A stretch of DNA of 64,000 bases from Cryptomeria japonica (GCF_030272615.1 NC_081415.1:266412425-266476424); one strand, 5' to 3'. Positions 48,926-60,780 are shown, counted from the first letter of the stretch. The notes: a model not told the origin generated them from the letters alone. Translations and numbers: made by a program.

Positions 48926-49148
48926 TTAAGTTGAACCCACTTAGTTGTCAAGAGTGTTTGAGTTGGAATTCTTTATGTGATATCGTGACTATCGTCACTT
49001 TTATAGGTGCCCCTGTTTGATTGAGAGTTGATGTTTGATTTCTTAGAATAGGTGGAACTAATATGGTACTCATGTGTTGATATAGGTAGACCTAGGTGTT
49101 ATAAAGCTTTGAGAGCGATACTCGAAGACACTCTCCTTGCACAGTCGA

Positions 49149-50260
49149 TTGACGGATGATGATCGAGCAGTGCTCAAGGTGTGCGGTTTGATACACCTAT
49201 TGCTTATGCCTTCCTATTGGAAGAACACAATACTTTTGATGACCTTAACTAAGCAATGGCATAATGAGCATAATACCTTTCACTTGCTGACATGAGAGAT
49301 CAAAGTCACTCCTGAGGATGTCTATCGGATTCTCTAGATTCTGATCACAGGTGAGCTGGTTGTATATGATGTGGAGGAGATTGGAGGGACTGATGCATTG
49401 TGGGAAATTTTTGGTGATCCCCTCATTGCTAGATATTTAGTGAGTTGGTAGGAGATGGTGGACAGATATGCCCCACTTCCATCAGTTATAGCTGGATTGG
49501 TCGGTGGTTTCCTTCTACCAGATAGGTGATCACATGGGTTGTCAATTGGATGGGGCCATGTGCTTCGAAAGATGGTACGAGAGGACCTGGTATGCATGGG
49601 GGATATGTGTTTTGGCCCACCTATGTCATGAGCTACACCAGATAGTATATGACAGGGATCGAGGGTCTAGTCTAGCAGCAGGGTGCACATTGCTTCAGAT
49701 TTGGGCCAGGGAGCATATAGTCATTACACAACCCATTGTCCAGAGATACTGACTAGTGGGATACCCTTATCTTTACATCTATAGATAGACAACTTCTTAG
49801 CTGATGCTCAGGATGTTAGAGTATTGGAGGCATGTTTTGGATGACATGGATGTAGTGGTCTAACACCCATATTTGGATTGTGAGCCCTGGCTGGAGGATG
49901 CTACAGAGGTTCCCATTTTTTTATAGAGTAGATATTTGATTGGGTAGACACCCTATGTGGTAGAGAGGTTCCTATTGTCCCGAGTATATTGACAGTTTGG
50001 TCGGCCACAAACGATACCACAGGGAGAGCCTTATATGCGAGACTATACAAGGAGAGAGAGCAGAGTGGGGGCCACCATTAGATTATGCCATAGCCCGTGC
50101 AGAGTTCCACTCTCTTCCTTTTATTGTGTGGTATATGAGGCCGATAGTGACTGATGTGGGCATGCTCTAGGATTATGCCTTGTATATGACAAGCCATCAA
50201 TTCTCGCAATTGACAAGGCTAGGAGAGTTGATACCATCACTTGAGGAGGTACATGATGAT
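49149..50260 (+). pseudogene. Antisense plant mobile domain (PMD) gene in T2
   Basis: Plus-strand, opposite to gag-pol. It covers the domain end to end with stops and at least one shift. N-terminal part: LTDDDRAVLKVCG (49149 on), LTKQWHNEHNTFHLL, TPEDVYRIL and TGELVVYD, aligning segment by segment with T1 7730-8074. After a shift near 49530 come WYERTWYAWGICVLAHL, CHELHQIVYDRDRGSSLAAG and CTLLQIWAREHI (to 49749). Then come VERFLLSRVY and QFGRPQTIPQGEP (about 49957-50030), the RQFG..Q.IP signature of PMD proteins. It ends in a poly-Asp run encoded by (GAT)n at about 50256-50281. Stops are mostly TAG where Gln fits. Confidence 0.75.
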
Positions 50261-51250
50261 GATGATGATGATGATGATGATGGTGGTGATGGAGGAAGAT
50301 GAGGGGGACGATGAAGCTGAGGTGTAGAGAGAGGGAAGAGAGGTCGAGGGGGAGATTAGGGATTAGGCCGAGGCAGAGGACACTTGGGCCAAGGTGGGGA
50401 TGGTGGTGGAGAGAGGAGAGAAGGAGGAGGATCCATCAGCCAGGAGGTGAGGGGTAGGAGTTGTGGTTGTGAAAAATGTTAGGTTGCAGAGGGCCTGTAC
50501 ATCTAGAGGCCATGGTAGTAGTTGGAGGTGGTGATGAGGAGGAGAGCTCTGACCATGGATTTGATGAGGAGACATAGTTGGAGGAGTTGGGTGGTGGGAG
50601 AGTAGGATTGGGCAGCATGGGATTTGATGATGATGATGATGAGGAGGATGTCCATCCATTGGTATGACAGAGGAGGGTAGAGATGCCCCCGCTAGCCATA
50701 GGATATGCGAGCTCTTCACAGGCACCAACAGTACAGGTCCCACAGGCACCACGGCCTCCCTCATTTTGGATCACAGTTCCTTCACATTAGCAGTAGGCCC
50801 AGATAGCAGGATTACAGTCTTTAGTGCAAAGACTTCAGATTCAATGAGTATAAGCATAGGGACAGATCATGTAGTTGTAGGCACAAGTAGCATAGTTGAT
50901 AGTTGAGAGGGATACAAAGATAGAGAAGTGAGTTCGCACAGAGGAGACAATGCAAACATTACAACAAGTAGGTGCAAAGGGTGTCATAAGGGACACCATT
51001 AGGAGTCTCATTGATTAGACAAAGAGGGCTTCCTATTGTAGGACTGTGTACTTTCAGGCCGTGCCCCCAGAGTAGCAAGCTCCTAGTTATGCTGCCAGTT
51101 CTTAGCATGGGGGCTCCCAGAGATGAGGAGGTAGTGAGGGTGTGATGGGCCCTAGGAGAGATCCTCCTAATGGTGGTGCAGGTGCAGGGGCCAGATAGTC
51201 AGATTCAAGAGGCAACCACTCCTAGCCTCCTCCATGACGATGATATACCA
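50261..51250 (+). pseudogene. C-terminal low-complexity tail of the PMD frame
   Basis: GAT/GAG/GGTGG-rich sequence with many stops, encoding acidic and Gly-rich stretches in the PMD direction. It plausibly is the decayed tail of the antisense ORF, ending near 51240-51260. The open frames on either strand (50363-50774, 50664-50906) look fortuitous. A related short 3' remnant occurs in T1 at 8075-8260. Confidence 0.4.
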
Positions 51251-51795
51251 TTGATGTATTTTATTGATTATATAAACACATCATTGTATCTTTAATGATT
51301 CTCTCGAGATGTACATTATTGCATTTTGATTGATTTGATATGATACACCTTGATTCATTGATAGATGTTGATGTCTCTTGATTCATGGATTTTGTTATTG
51401 ATGTGATATTCAGAGGCTTTGGTCATTTACTGTTTCATTGATGATTTTTTTTGACTTATATCTTTGATTTTCCTTTGGATAACCATGTGTCACACATGTG
51501 CATGATGATACGATACTAGATATGCTTTTGTATGTTATGGATGCCTTTATTTGATGAGCTATATGATATGCATGATCTATATGACTTTTGCTTTTATAAT
51601 GCAGATGATTGCCTATGTGATGTGTGTAATGATGTGATGCTATGATCTATATGTTTTGAAGGTGATATGCTTATTATGTTTTGATGATCATGCTTAACTA
51701 TATGTTTTGCAGGTGATATGCATGCCTTTTATTGTGTTGCTAAATGTAATGCATGGTGTTGGCATTTTCATGAAGATTTTATTAATGAAATGTTA
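51251..51795. other. T2 spacer, ATG-rich, no gene
   Basis: Loosely repetitive TGATATGCATG/TGATGTGATG sequence, comparable with T1 8270-8600. No coding signal. Confidence 0.45.
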
Positions 51796-53140
51796 TGTTG
51801 TCATTGATGTCAATTGACTAGTAATGATATTGTTGTAATATTGTTTTGTAACCGGTAGGAAGAGCTAGTGAAGGGAAATGTAACTGGTAGGTAAGTTTGT
51901 AGAGTGAACCGGTATTGCTGAGTATTGGAGAGTTGAACCGGTAAAACCTACCTGTTGATTTGATAAACCCTAACCAATTAATTTTGGTGAATTGGTTGTA
52001 TTGGTTTATGATCTGATGATGAGCGGTAATGGTTATGAAACGTATGGATATTGTATGAAGAGAGTTCTAAAGTGTTTTGGTGTGTTGAGATAGTAATTTT
52101 TGTCTAGGGAATGAACAAGTATATTGCATGTAATGCAAAGCACATGATGAGTTACTGAGTTTGATTAAGCGGTGATCAAGGAGCAGTTGAGGCGTTCTTG
52201 AATGATGTGCAAAGATAGTTATGTAATCCAATGGTCATACTTGAACTGACTTGCTTGTAATCTCTATGAGAGAATTAGGTTTTTGTTGTGTTACTAACGT
52301 ATTGATTTGTTTATAAGGTCAATGAGTTGTTTTGTTTTAGAGTTGGCAAAGTTTCAGTTGAGTGTGTGTTTGTCAAACTAGATGATGTATCTGCAGTTTG
52401 TGTAAAGACAGATAGGAGCATACAAAGGATCTGAACAAAAAAGTGTAGTGCTATTCAAACATATCAACAAACCCCTATTGTTTTCTAACAATTACAACAA
52501 TTTGAAATCCCGTAACTGGGTAAGCTCTAACAAGCTTAGTGTTATTTAAATCCTCTAACCTAGTGGTCCATTAGCTTGGATTTCAAATCCTCTACCGAGG
52601 TTACTCCTCATAGGGTATTCCTTCTAACATGGCATTATAGTCAATCCCTTAGCCAGGTGGTCCCTAATAGGATTTGTTCTTAACATGACTTTTTTTAAAG
52701 CTTTAATAGGCTTGGCTCTTAACAGGGCGAACTTTAGAAGAGTTTAGATAGTTATCTTATGAGTCTCATCTCACTGTGGTTTTTACCATTTGGGTTTCCA
52801 CGTCAAAAATATTGTGTCAAGTGGTGAATGTTTTTGTGGTTATGTTTTCTATGGTCGATTTGCTTATCTACTTAATCTACTTTGATAAGTCACGATAACC
52901 AACAACAATATGAAATAAGGTTTTACTTATGTTAGTAAAAGTATTTGGATGTTTGTGAGTTTCAAGTTGTTTACTGTTAATCTATTGTAACAATCAATTG
53001 GTTTATTCTGACAACAATATTGAATTTATAGTTTACTTTGAGAGGTTGATTATGAGATTGGTGAAAGTTTATATCAGTTTTTCTATCTACTGATTCACCC
53101 CCCTCTCAGTAGTTGACCGGATCCTTATTCTTTCATCATA
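51796..53140. mobile_element. Copia-like LTR remnant inserted in T2
   Basis: Starts TGTTGTCA with 'TTGATGTCAATTGAC' and contains a matching inverted end TGACAACA at 53009-53016. A TTCACCCCCCTCTCAGTAG string (53094-53112), familiar from Copia LTR 3' ends, lies beyond that. The true right end is unclear (53016 or about 53140), and no target duplication was found. The sequence is absent from the equivalent place in T1. Confidence 0.45.
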
Positions 53141-53238
53141 CCATCACATGGATGATTATGTGAATGCGTTTAACATGATTTTGTTCTTTTTGTGTTCTTT
53201 TTATTTGATATGGTAATGCTCATGTATGTGAATATACT

Positions 53239-53510
53239 TTGATATGAGATGTAAAATGAAAATGATAATGAGAATGAGATGTATCTTGAAAATGAGATGT
53301 AAAATGATAATGATAATGATATGATATGAGATTTATCTTGAAAATGAGTTGTAAAATGAGAATCATAATGATATGATATGAGATGTATCTTGAAAATGAG
53401 ATGTAAAATGAGAATGATAATGATATGATATGAGATGCAACTTGAAAATAAGATGTAAAATGAGAATGATAATGATATGATATGAGATGCAACTGATGCA
53501 ATGCTTAATA
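53239..53510 (+). repeat. 52-bp tandem repeat array in T2
   Basis: Five copies of a unit beginning ATGAGATGTAAAATGA and ending ATCTTGAAA or CAACTTGAAA, with AATGATAATGATATGATATG in the middle. Degenerate ATGATATGAAAATG/TAATGCAACCTTAAC repeats follow to about 53810. Minus-strand frames here (IISLSFSFYI) only translate the array. Confidence 0.9.
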
Positions 53511-53810
53511 TGATAATGTAACTAATGCACTCATAAAATGATATGAAAATGTACATGTAACTAAATGTGATTGGAACATGATATGAAATGAGCTATGGGA
53601 ATGTAATCTAATGCAACATTAACATGATATGGAAATTATAATGATAATACAATCTAATGCAACCTTAACATGATATGAAAATGATAATGCACCTAAATGC
53701 AACCTTAACATGATATTAAAATGACTACTAAATGCAACCTTATCATGATAATGACAATACACATGAAGATGCAACTAAATGCAGATTAAAATGATAATGA
53801 TAATGCAGCT

Positions 53811-54889
53811 AATGCGAGGCTTAATATGCATTCTCGTTCTCAATGTTGCCATATGTTTTGATCAAATTTCCTGTGCTTCCCTTTTTTCATCATTGAGCCT
53901 TGATTTGTTGAAAGTTGATACAAGCGTCATGGCATAATTGAACCATAATGACTCGAGTATAACTTACATGGATTTTGATATTGCAAGATGACACAAGCGT
54001 CGAGGTATAATTGAACCAAGATGACCTGAGTGTTGCTTGCATAAAATAGGCAAGAGTTAACCTTAGTCCTATACAAATTGAAAATGTCTTAGCGATATGC
54101 CATCGGATCATGTCGTAAGACAAATTTGCATAGTAGAAGGCTTCACTCCCAAATAGTAGAAAAAGAAAACATCACATTCCTTCTTTGCTTCTCTAGTCTT
54201 GGAGACATCCTTGAGTTTCTTAGGAGACATGATAAGAAAAAATCAACAACCATAAGTAAGCATGCATGCTATCTAAAATATATTCTTGTCAAATAAAACT
54301 TGTTGCAAATAGATCTCTTGTTTAGTTGAAATCAATTTAAGTCCTTGATGGTTGTGCTCTCATGTTACGACGTTCACTGTTAGTTGTTTTTATCTTTGTT
54401 GTCTTACTATATGTTTGGTATGATGTCTAAACCTAGAAGGTGAAATGCCCTCAGTGAGGTCAGGATTTTGCCCCTTATTGCCGATACTACTGTGATATGG
54501 ATATGTACATTGATCACCAAGCCATGGTGGGATATGATTCAAATAATCAAGGACAATGATTATGCTTAGTATGTCTAGGTAATGCTGCATTTATAAGTGT
54601 TTTGGGATGGCTATTAGCTTAGATAAGATGGAGCCAAGATATGATATGAGTACTGATAGATAGAGGAGCTTCTTTATCACAAATAACGCTCATTTCTAGG
54701 TTTTCACCACTTGTTTTTATTGCACTTTTTGAGTTGCTTTTCATTTTTATTTTTATTTTATTGATTTGTTGATTTTTTTAATGCCACAAGGTGCTTGTTT
54801 ACTAGGTTTTCACCCTAGTGATGATTTTTAGATAATTTTTGTTTTTTTTTGCTTTTTTTGCTTGATCTGTGCATTGGACAACTCAAGTG
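53811..54889. other. T2 noncoding region downstream of integrase
   Basis: No coding pattern. The segment 54783-54813 matches T1 9728-9758 at 28 of 31 positions and lies at the same place relative to the integrase end in both elements. Confidence 0.5.
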
Positions 54890-55820
54890 TAGAATTTCTT
54901 CAGATGGATGTTGTTGGTTGGCTCGTGAAGTACGTCCCCTTCTGAAGTTGATAACTAATCTGCCCCCGATCCATAAGTTGATATAATGACAAAAGGTCCC
55001 AACCAGTTAGGTTTAAATTTCCCCTTCTTTTCTCGATCTTATTGATTTTGGAGATTTTCTTTTAGACTAGATCACCAATTTTGAATGCTCTTGGTATGGC
55101 CTTGTGATTGTAGCTTCTACACATCTATTGTTGATATTCCTTGAGATGATCAAAGGCACGTTGTCGGTGCTTGTCTAACAGCTCTAACTCTTGCAGTCGT
55201 TGACTCAATTCTCTTCACCTAGAATGAGACCTTTCAATGATACCCTGAGCGATGGAATTTCTACCTTAATAGGTAGGATATCCTTTGATCCATACACTAA
55301 TGAGTATGGTGTAGCTCCTATGGGTGTGTAGATACTTGTTATGTATGCCCAAAGTGAAGGATTAAGCTGGACATTTCAATTTTTACTAGCATCATTCACT
55401 ATCTTCTTGAGGATCTTCAGGATTGTTTTGTTTGAGGCCTCTGCTTGGCCATTCCCTTGTGGATAATATGGTATTGAAAAGCGATGCTAGATATGGAATT
55501 GTTCACAAAGATCTTGCACATCTTGATTCTTGAAAGGTCATCCATTATTTGTGATAATGGAACTAGGAATGCTGCACGAACAAATGAGGTAATTCAGGAT
55601 AAAAGAGGATATTTGCTTGCCGGTAACTGTAGTCAATGTGATTGCCTCAATCCACTTTGTGAAGTACTCGATGGCTGTAATGATAAACTTGTGACCATTT
55701 GATGAGGAAGGATGAATCTTTCCTATGAGGTCAAGTCCCCATTAGCAGAAAGGCCATGATGTAGTGAATGGTTGCAACTCCTGTGCTGGTGTATGTATAA
55801 GATTGTCATGGATCTGGCAC
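54890..55820 (-). pseudogene. T2 integrase, degraded
   Basis: The C-terminal end is readable: KKGKFKPNxLGPFVII, STYGSGADQLST and NNIHLKKFYT near 54935-55060, parallel to the T1 tail. Upstream only scattered pieces of the core are recognisable, with many stops and frame changes. The zinc-binding start (LHELHEGICGTH) is in the frame of the preceding feature. It is inactive. Confidence 0.65.
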
Positions 55821-56648
55821 TTAGGACATTTTATAGCAAACTAGTATGATTCTTTTTCCATTGTTAGCCAATAATACCCCATCCTTCTTGGCAAGAGTAG
55901 GAACACTTGAATGTGTGCCACAAATACCTTCGTGGAGCTCATGTAAGGTGGAGTTGGATTTGTTACGATCGAGGCACCAAAGAAGAGTACCATCAAGACC
56001 TCGACGATATAACGTGTCAGCAGTTAGGGTATAGTGGGATTCTTGATGAATAAAGCCAAGTTTCTGGTTATGAGATAGGTTTGGTGGAAGAGTATTGTCT
56101 TTGAGGTAGGCATAGATCTTTCCATAGAGGGGCGAATCAGAACTATTTAGGGAAAAAATGACTTGGGATTCCAAATTGTCGTAAGCGGGGGAAAATAATT
56201 GCTCCACCAGGAATTCATAATGATTCTGTCTGTCTGGAATTTGTAGGAGTGAGGCAATGGTGGACATTGCGTCAAAGACTCTATTGTCTAGCCTTGGAAT
56301 CTGCTCAAATGTGATGTGTACAAAGTAATTCTTAAAATCATCCACCATGCGTTTGTAGGGCATCAACTTATCATCCTTTGTCTGATAGTCATTATTGATC
56401 GGATTGATAACTAATTGAGAGTCTCCATAGACTTTCAATTCTATGATTTTCCATTCTATGACTACTTTGATACCTGACACTAGATCTTTGTACTCAATAA
56501 TATTATTGGTGCATGGGAACATCAACTTGTAGGATCCCAAAATTATGTGTCCTTCTGGAGTGACGAGCAATATTCTGACAACTGATCCATGTTGTGTATA
56601 GGATCCATCAAAGTATAAGATCCATTGCTTTGGTGTAACGATGATCAC
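55821..56648 (-). CDS. T2 second (archaeal-type) RNase H plus integrase N-terminus
   Basis: An uninterrupted 275-codon minus-strand frame. Residues about 8-125 match the RVT_3-type RNase H: WILYFDGSYTQHGSVVRI, CTNNIIEYKDLVSGIKVVIE, LKVYGDSQLVINPIN and PRLDNRVFDAMSTIASLLQ, with the D-E-D acidic residues visible. The last Asp sits in a FDAM context, where ADAL is usual. The rest is linker and the His pair of the integrase zinc region (HELHEGICGTH). A second RNase H of this type is a hallmark of the Tat lineage. It lies directly downstream of RT/RNase H remnants and is a piece of pol, not a host gene. Confidence 0.82.
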   Translation of the reverse strand: MIIVTPKQWILYFDGSYTQHGSVVRILLVTPEGHIILGSYKLMFPCTNNIIEYKDLVSGIKVVIEWKIIELKVYGDSQLVINPINNDYQTKDDKLMPYKRMVDDFKNYFVHITFEQIPRLDNRVFDAMSTIASLLQIPDRQNHYEFLVEQLFSPAYDNLESQVIFSLNSSDSPLYGKIYAYLKDNTLPPNLSHNQKLGFIHQESHYTLTADTLYRRGLDGTLLWCLDRNKSNSTLHELHEGICGTHSSVPTLAKKDGVLLANNGKRIILVCYKMS

Positions 56649-56759
56649 ATCTATATCTAGAAATTCTACCTATAGTGGGTGTTTGTATGATAGTGGTGTT
56701 TTTGCTAGTTGATTTTCTATTGCTTGTCCTTTGATAGCCCTCTATTCTATGTACTGAAT

Positions 56760-57960
56760 GGCGAACTTGCTTAGGATCATGACCTATTTAGCTAACCTCC
56801 CTATGAGAGTGACTTTGCTAAGTATTTTAATGGGTCAATCTTCATCACTAGCTTGATAGTATGAGCTAACATATGGTTTTGCAAATTTTGGGAAGTGAAT
56901 ACCACAGCTAAAAAAACTTTTTTGATGAAGGTGTAATTGGGTTTATAGCCATTCAATGTCCTGCTAATGTAATAAATGACTCTTTCCTTTCCTACTGAGT
57001 CTTCCTGTGCTAGTAATGCCCCTGGTGACACTTTTGTTGCTGATATGTAGAGAACGAGTGGCTTGCCTGCTATTGGTGGCACCAAAATAGGTGGATTCAT
57101 GAGATGTTGTTTCATGTGATGGAATGATTCTACACACTTGTCCTCCCATTTGAATGGTACAATTTTATGAAGTAGATTGTTGAATTAAAGACATTTGTTT
57201 GCCAGTTGAGAAATAAACCTTCTGATAGATTGTACCCTGCCTTGAAGAGACTATATCTGATTAATGTTCCTTGGAGGTGGCATTTACATGATTGCCTGAA
57301 CCTTTGTGGGGTCCACCTCGATGCCCTTTTCTGATACAATGTAGCCCAAGAGTTTTCTGAATGTGACCCCTAAAACATTCTTTTTAGGTTTTAATCTGAC
57401 ATTGAATTGCTCATCTCTAAAAGATTTTATCAAGAACATCCAGGTGTCCCTCTCTTGTGAATGATTTGGATAGAAAGTCATCTACACAATCCTCCATAAA
57501 AGTATGCATCATGTCATGGAAGATTGTTGTCATTTCTCTTTGATAGGTCACACCAACATTTTTCAAACCAAAAGACATGACATTCCAGTAGTATGTACCC
57601 TATGACATGTGAATGTCATTTTATCCCGATCCTCTGGAGCTATCTTTATTTGGTTGTATCATGAGAAACCATCCATGAGTGACAACATCGTGTGCCCTGC
57701 CATGAGATCCACAATTGTATCGATGATTGGTAAAGGAAAGTCATCTTTCAGACAAGCTTTGTTGAGGTCCCTAAAGTCGGTGCAGATTTAGATGCTTTTA
57801 TTTGACTTGGAGATCGATACAATGTTGGAGATCCACTATGCATAGTCTATAGGTCAGATAAAACCGACATCTAGTAGTTTCTTTAGTTAAGCTTTGACTA
57901 GAAATGCTACATGTGGATTCATCTTTCTAAGTTTTTGTTTAACAGGTTTATCTCCTAGAG
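56760..57960 (-). pseudogene. T2 reverse transcriptase and first RNase H
   Basis: Read on the minus strand: MNPHVAFLVKA, then a FRDLNKACLKDDFPLP motif (RT motif 2-3 region), then DCVDDFLSKS near 57471-57500, where the polymerase Y-x-D-D has Cys for Tyr. KNVLGVTFRKLLGYIVSEKG and the thumb region follow. RNase H follows at 57115-56801 with LYISATKVSPGALLAQED, VIYYISRTLNGYKPNYT and MKIDPLKYL. At least five stops and several shifts are present. Confidence 0.8.
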
Positions 57961-58299
57961 CAATTGATAAGTGATGCCTAATGAGGTTTGGATCAGCTCC
58001 TAACATATCTGCATAAGACCAAGTAAAGTTTAATTGCTTCTCCTTAAAGAATTTGATGAAGTCAGGTCTTTCTTGTTTTGTTAGTGATTTTGTTAATGTA
58101 TGGTTCTTGTTGCTGCTTTAGTGCCGATATTGATTGATAGAGTTGGCTCAAGCCAAATTGGTGATCTTTCCTGATAATGTTTTGGAAGAGTGTCAAGTCT
58201 CTCATCCTCAGGTGCCTCAAAGAGGTTTTCACCATTAGATGCATCCTTTGTTTTTACTTTTTCATGATCTAACACTGTCATTAAAAGGTTTTCACCATT

Positions 58300-58917
58300 A
58301 GATCAATTTTTGATTTTGTTTATTTTGCAACTAAGAGACTTGGTACTCCCTTGATTGCAGATGTTGTTATGAGATTCACTGGTGGAGCATGTTTCCGAGT
58401 TGACTGACCAAAGGTATTGTATAATAGCGTAATCATTTTGAAAGGTTGGTATCTCAATATGTTCAGGTTGTTCCTAGTCTATAAGTTCAGGATATATGAG
58501 AGACAAGGGATTGTTTGGTGGGTCAAGGTCTGCCACTGTAAGAGCCATGATGGAGATGTTGTCATAGTTGTCATTGGATGTATCAAAGTATATGATGGTA
58601 TGAAGGTCTTTGATGGTACTTTCTTCAATGTTCCCTATTTTGTATTGATGTTGCTCATTCTCACTAGCCTCATAGATATGTAGTGGTCCAAATTCAAATG
58701 ATCTAGACCTCAAACCTTGTCCCTTAGAGGGTATGGGTGTATATGTGTGGATTGTATCTACCTCAATGTCTTCAATGACATCAAAGAAAGTATCCCATTC
58801 ATATTCATTTGAGTCCATTTCAGAATTACTATCTAAGGCTACACCACTATATCTGACATGAATATTGTATGGCGAGAAGAGTTCATTGATAATTGATACA
58901 AGTTTTGTTGCTTGCAT
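58300..58917 (-). pseudogene. T2 pol linker between protease and RT
   Basis: An acidic frame with EMDSNEYEWDTFFDVIEDIE, then SFEFGPLHIYEASENEQHQ and ADLDPPNNPLS. The second segment lies just upstream of RT, as in other Tat elements. No enzyme motif. It ends in a stop near 58474 and then further short pieces. Confidence 0.5.
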
Positions 58918-59511
58918 TGAATCAAGTTTTGTACTTGTTTGTAGTCTTTGGATCTATTCATAACCAATCTCCTCCCTTTGAATGGAAAGTTCTTTTTGTT
59001 GTGGCTCATATTTGGCTTGATCAGGTCCCGTTGCTACTTGTACGTGATGTACTTGTTTATAGGAAGCCTTCTCTCTTTGAATAGCGAGTTCCTGTTGTTA
59101 TTTCTCATATTCTTTGTCCTTTTTCTCTTTTTTTTATCTTTTAGCTGCTTGGTGTATCACTTCTTGCCATGATTCCTTGTTATGTGTTACATTTCTTCTT
59201 TGTCAGAGATTATGATGATCTTGTTTTTGTACAGGCTGAATATGTTGGCCATACCCAGGTTTAGATTTGTTTTTGGTAAGTTGTGAATGTGGTTGAATTG
59301 GTTCTGTGATGCCTTCTTGATGCTTGCCAATAGGTCCCTTTCCTTTGTATCCCATCCTCTGCATGATTTTGAATCCATACCATATTGTTGTATGGGGATG
59401 GCAACTTCTAGAGCAGTTGCTCTTGTCTCTTCCTCATAGTTGTATAGCCAGTTGTGGATATCCTTGTCTTCTGATTCTTCTGCGAGCGTTCCTACTTGGA
59501 TATATTTTCCA
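58918..59511 (-). other. T2 pol spacer with no readable domain
   Basis: Between the protease tail and the linker. The minus-strand frames are short and broken, and the plus-strand frames are T-rich shadows. No family motif is recognised. Confidence 0.4.
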
Positions 59512-60135
59512 TCAATCTTTTTGAGAGGTTGTGTTTCTTTTGTGCTTTGATGTCAAAGGTTGTCCATGGGACTTTGGCAAATTTGGCAACTTTGATAGAC
59601 ATAGGAATTCAAAAGAGTACTTCCCCATGCCTTGGTATTTTATCTTCATCTTCTTTTCAAAGTCTATGGACAAAGAGTTGATTTTTTCCTGATTATTGGA
59701 TGATGAGGAAGCTTGAGACTCCCTATTATGTGGTACTATAATATTTTGTGTTTCTCTCATAGTTTTGCAATACTGAAAGGCGTTAGTGTCGATTGATATT
59801 GAGATCTCCTATCTATTGTAAGGGAACTTGAGACATTGATGATTTGTAGAAGGCACCGCTTGCATTTCATGGATCCAAGGATGACCCAAGAGTATGTTAT
59901 ATGTCAAGTATATGTCTAAGACTTGGAAAATTGTGTCCTGCATAAGTCCTACCTGAATGGGTAGCACCACTATTCCTTCTGACAACCTTTCTTCATCATC
60001 ATATGCCTTGATAGTGATTTTTTTTTGGGATCATTAGCTTTCTCTGAGAAGCCCAATGCACAGATAAGTTTTAAGGTTCATATATTTAGGCCAACTCCTC
60101 CATTTATTAGAACAAGTTTTACCCAGTGTTTGTAG
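59512..60135 (-). pseudogene. T2 aspartic protease
   Basis: Active-site segment LVLINGGVGLNI at about 60075-60115, with Asn where the catalytic Asp belongs. Then AYDDEERLSEGIVVLP and YNILLGHPWIHEMQAVPST (about 59845-59900), the Tat-type distal signature shared with T1. Stops and a shift near 60030 interrupt it. The Asp loss (GAT to AAT) means it could not process Gag even if it were translated. Confidence 0.75.
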
Positions 60136-60780
60136 ACAAGAAATTTGATATGGAGTGGGGTATTGTGTGGATGACTCAAAGAGACATCATCATGATCTGA
60201 AAAAGATAGGTTATGAGGCACCGCCATATGTACCACCATGGATTGGAATCGATTGATGTCCATGTTGTTTGGAACTATAGTATCTATAAGGGCTTGTTCC
60301 AAAATTTTCTTATGTTTTGGTGAGATTTTGAGCAACTCTAATATCGATATTTGGGCATGTATCTTTTGCAATTGGTCTACCAAGCTATAGTAAGTCTTAG
60401 GAAGAGTTGTTACTTTCAATGTGCTCCCCTTCAAGACATATTTTTGTGCCCTTGTTGTCACATTTACTGACGCGTATTCTTGTTTATCTTTAATTTTTAT
60501 GACATTCACTTGGTTGTCATATGCCGATATGTGATTAATGACATTGTCATAGATGTGGTTTATGTGGGCTCCTTTGTTGTTGTTGGATGTTGTTGCTCCC
60601 TTGTCATAATCAGGAAGGGGATCTTTGAATGCCTCATGGTCACCATTGGTCTTATGGCCATCAACTGTTATATCACCCTTGTCTATCATGTCTTGAACTA
60701 GGTTTTTCAACCTTAGGCATTCATTTGTGCGATGCCCCTTGTTTTGATGATAGTCACAATAGTGTGAGTCATTCCACTAT
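60078..60780 (-). pseudogene. T2 gag C-terminus, zinc motif and protease spacer
   Basis: Zinc motif YCDYHQNKGHRTNECLRLK near 60710-60768, the same CxxH...GH...C form as T1. It is followed by NLVQDMIDKGDITVDGH and a 210-codon open frame containing RAQKYVLKGSTLK and SILELLKISPKHKKILEQ. The latter parallels the T1 spacer SILELLRIS. The frame runs into the protease. Confidence 0.75.

Larger units (their letters stand above)
47875..49144 (+). other. Candidate intron of the antisense PMD unit in T2
   Basis: Donor CCA|GTAAGT at 47875. A possible acceptor CTCTCCTTGCACAG ends at 49144, just before the PMD frame, although other acceptors exist upstream. The interval holds the tandem repeats at 48300-48920. 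Confidence 0.35.

Noticed and set aside
48598-48951. KSHIKIK and LDFDMR repeat proteins
   Set aside because: Translation of the 18-bp tandem repeat; no start context or other evidence.
55484-55702. Plus-strand frame over T2 integrase
   Set aside because: Shadow of degraded minus-strand integrase; no motif of its own.
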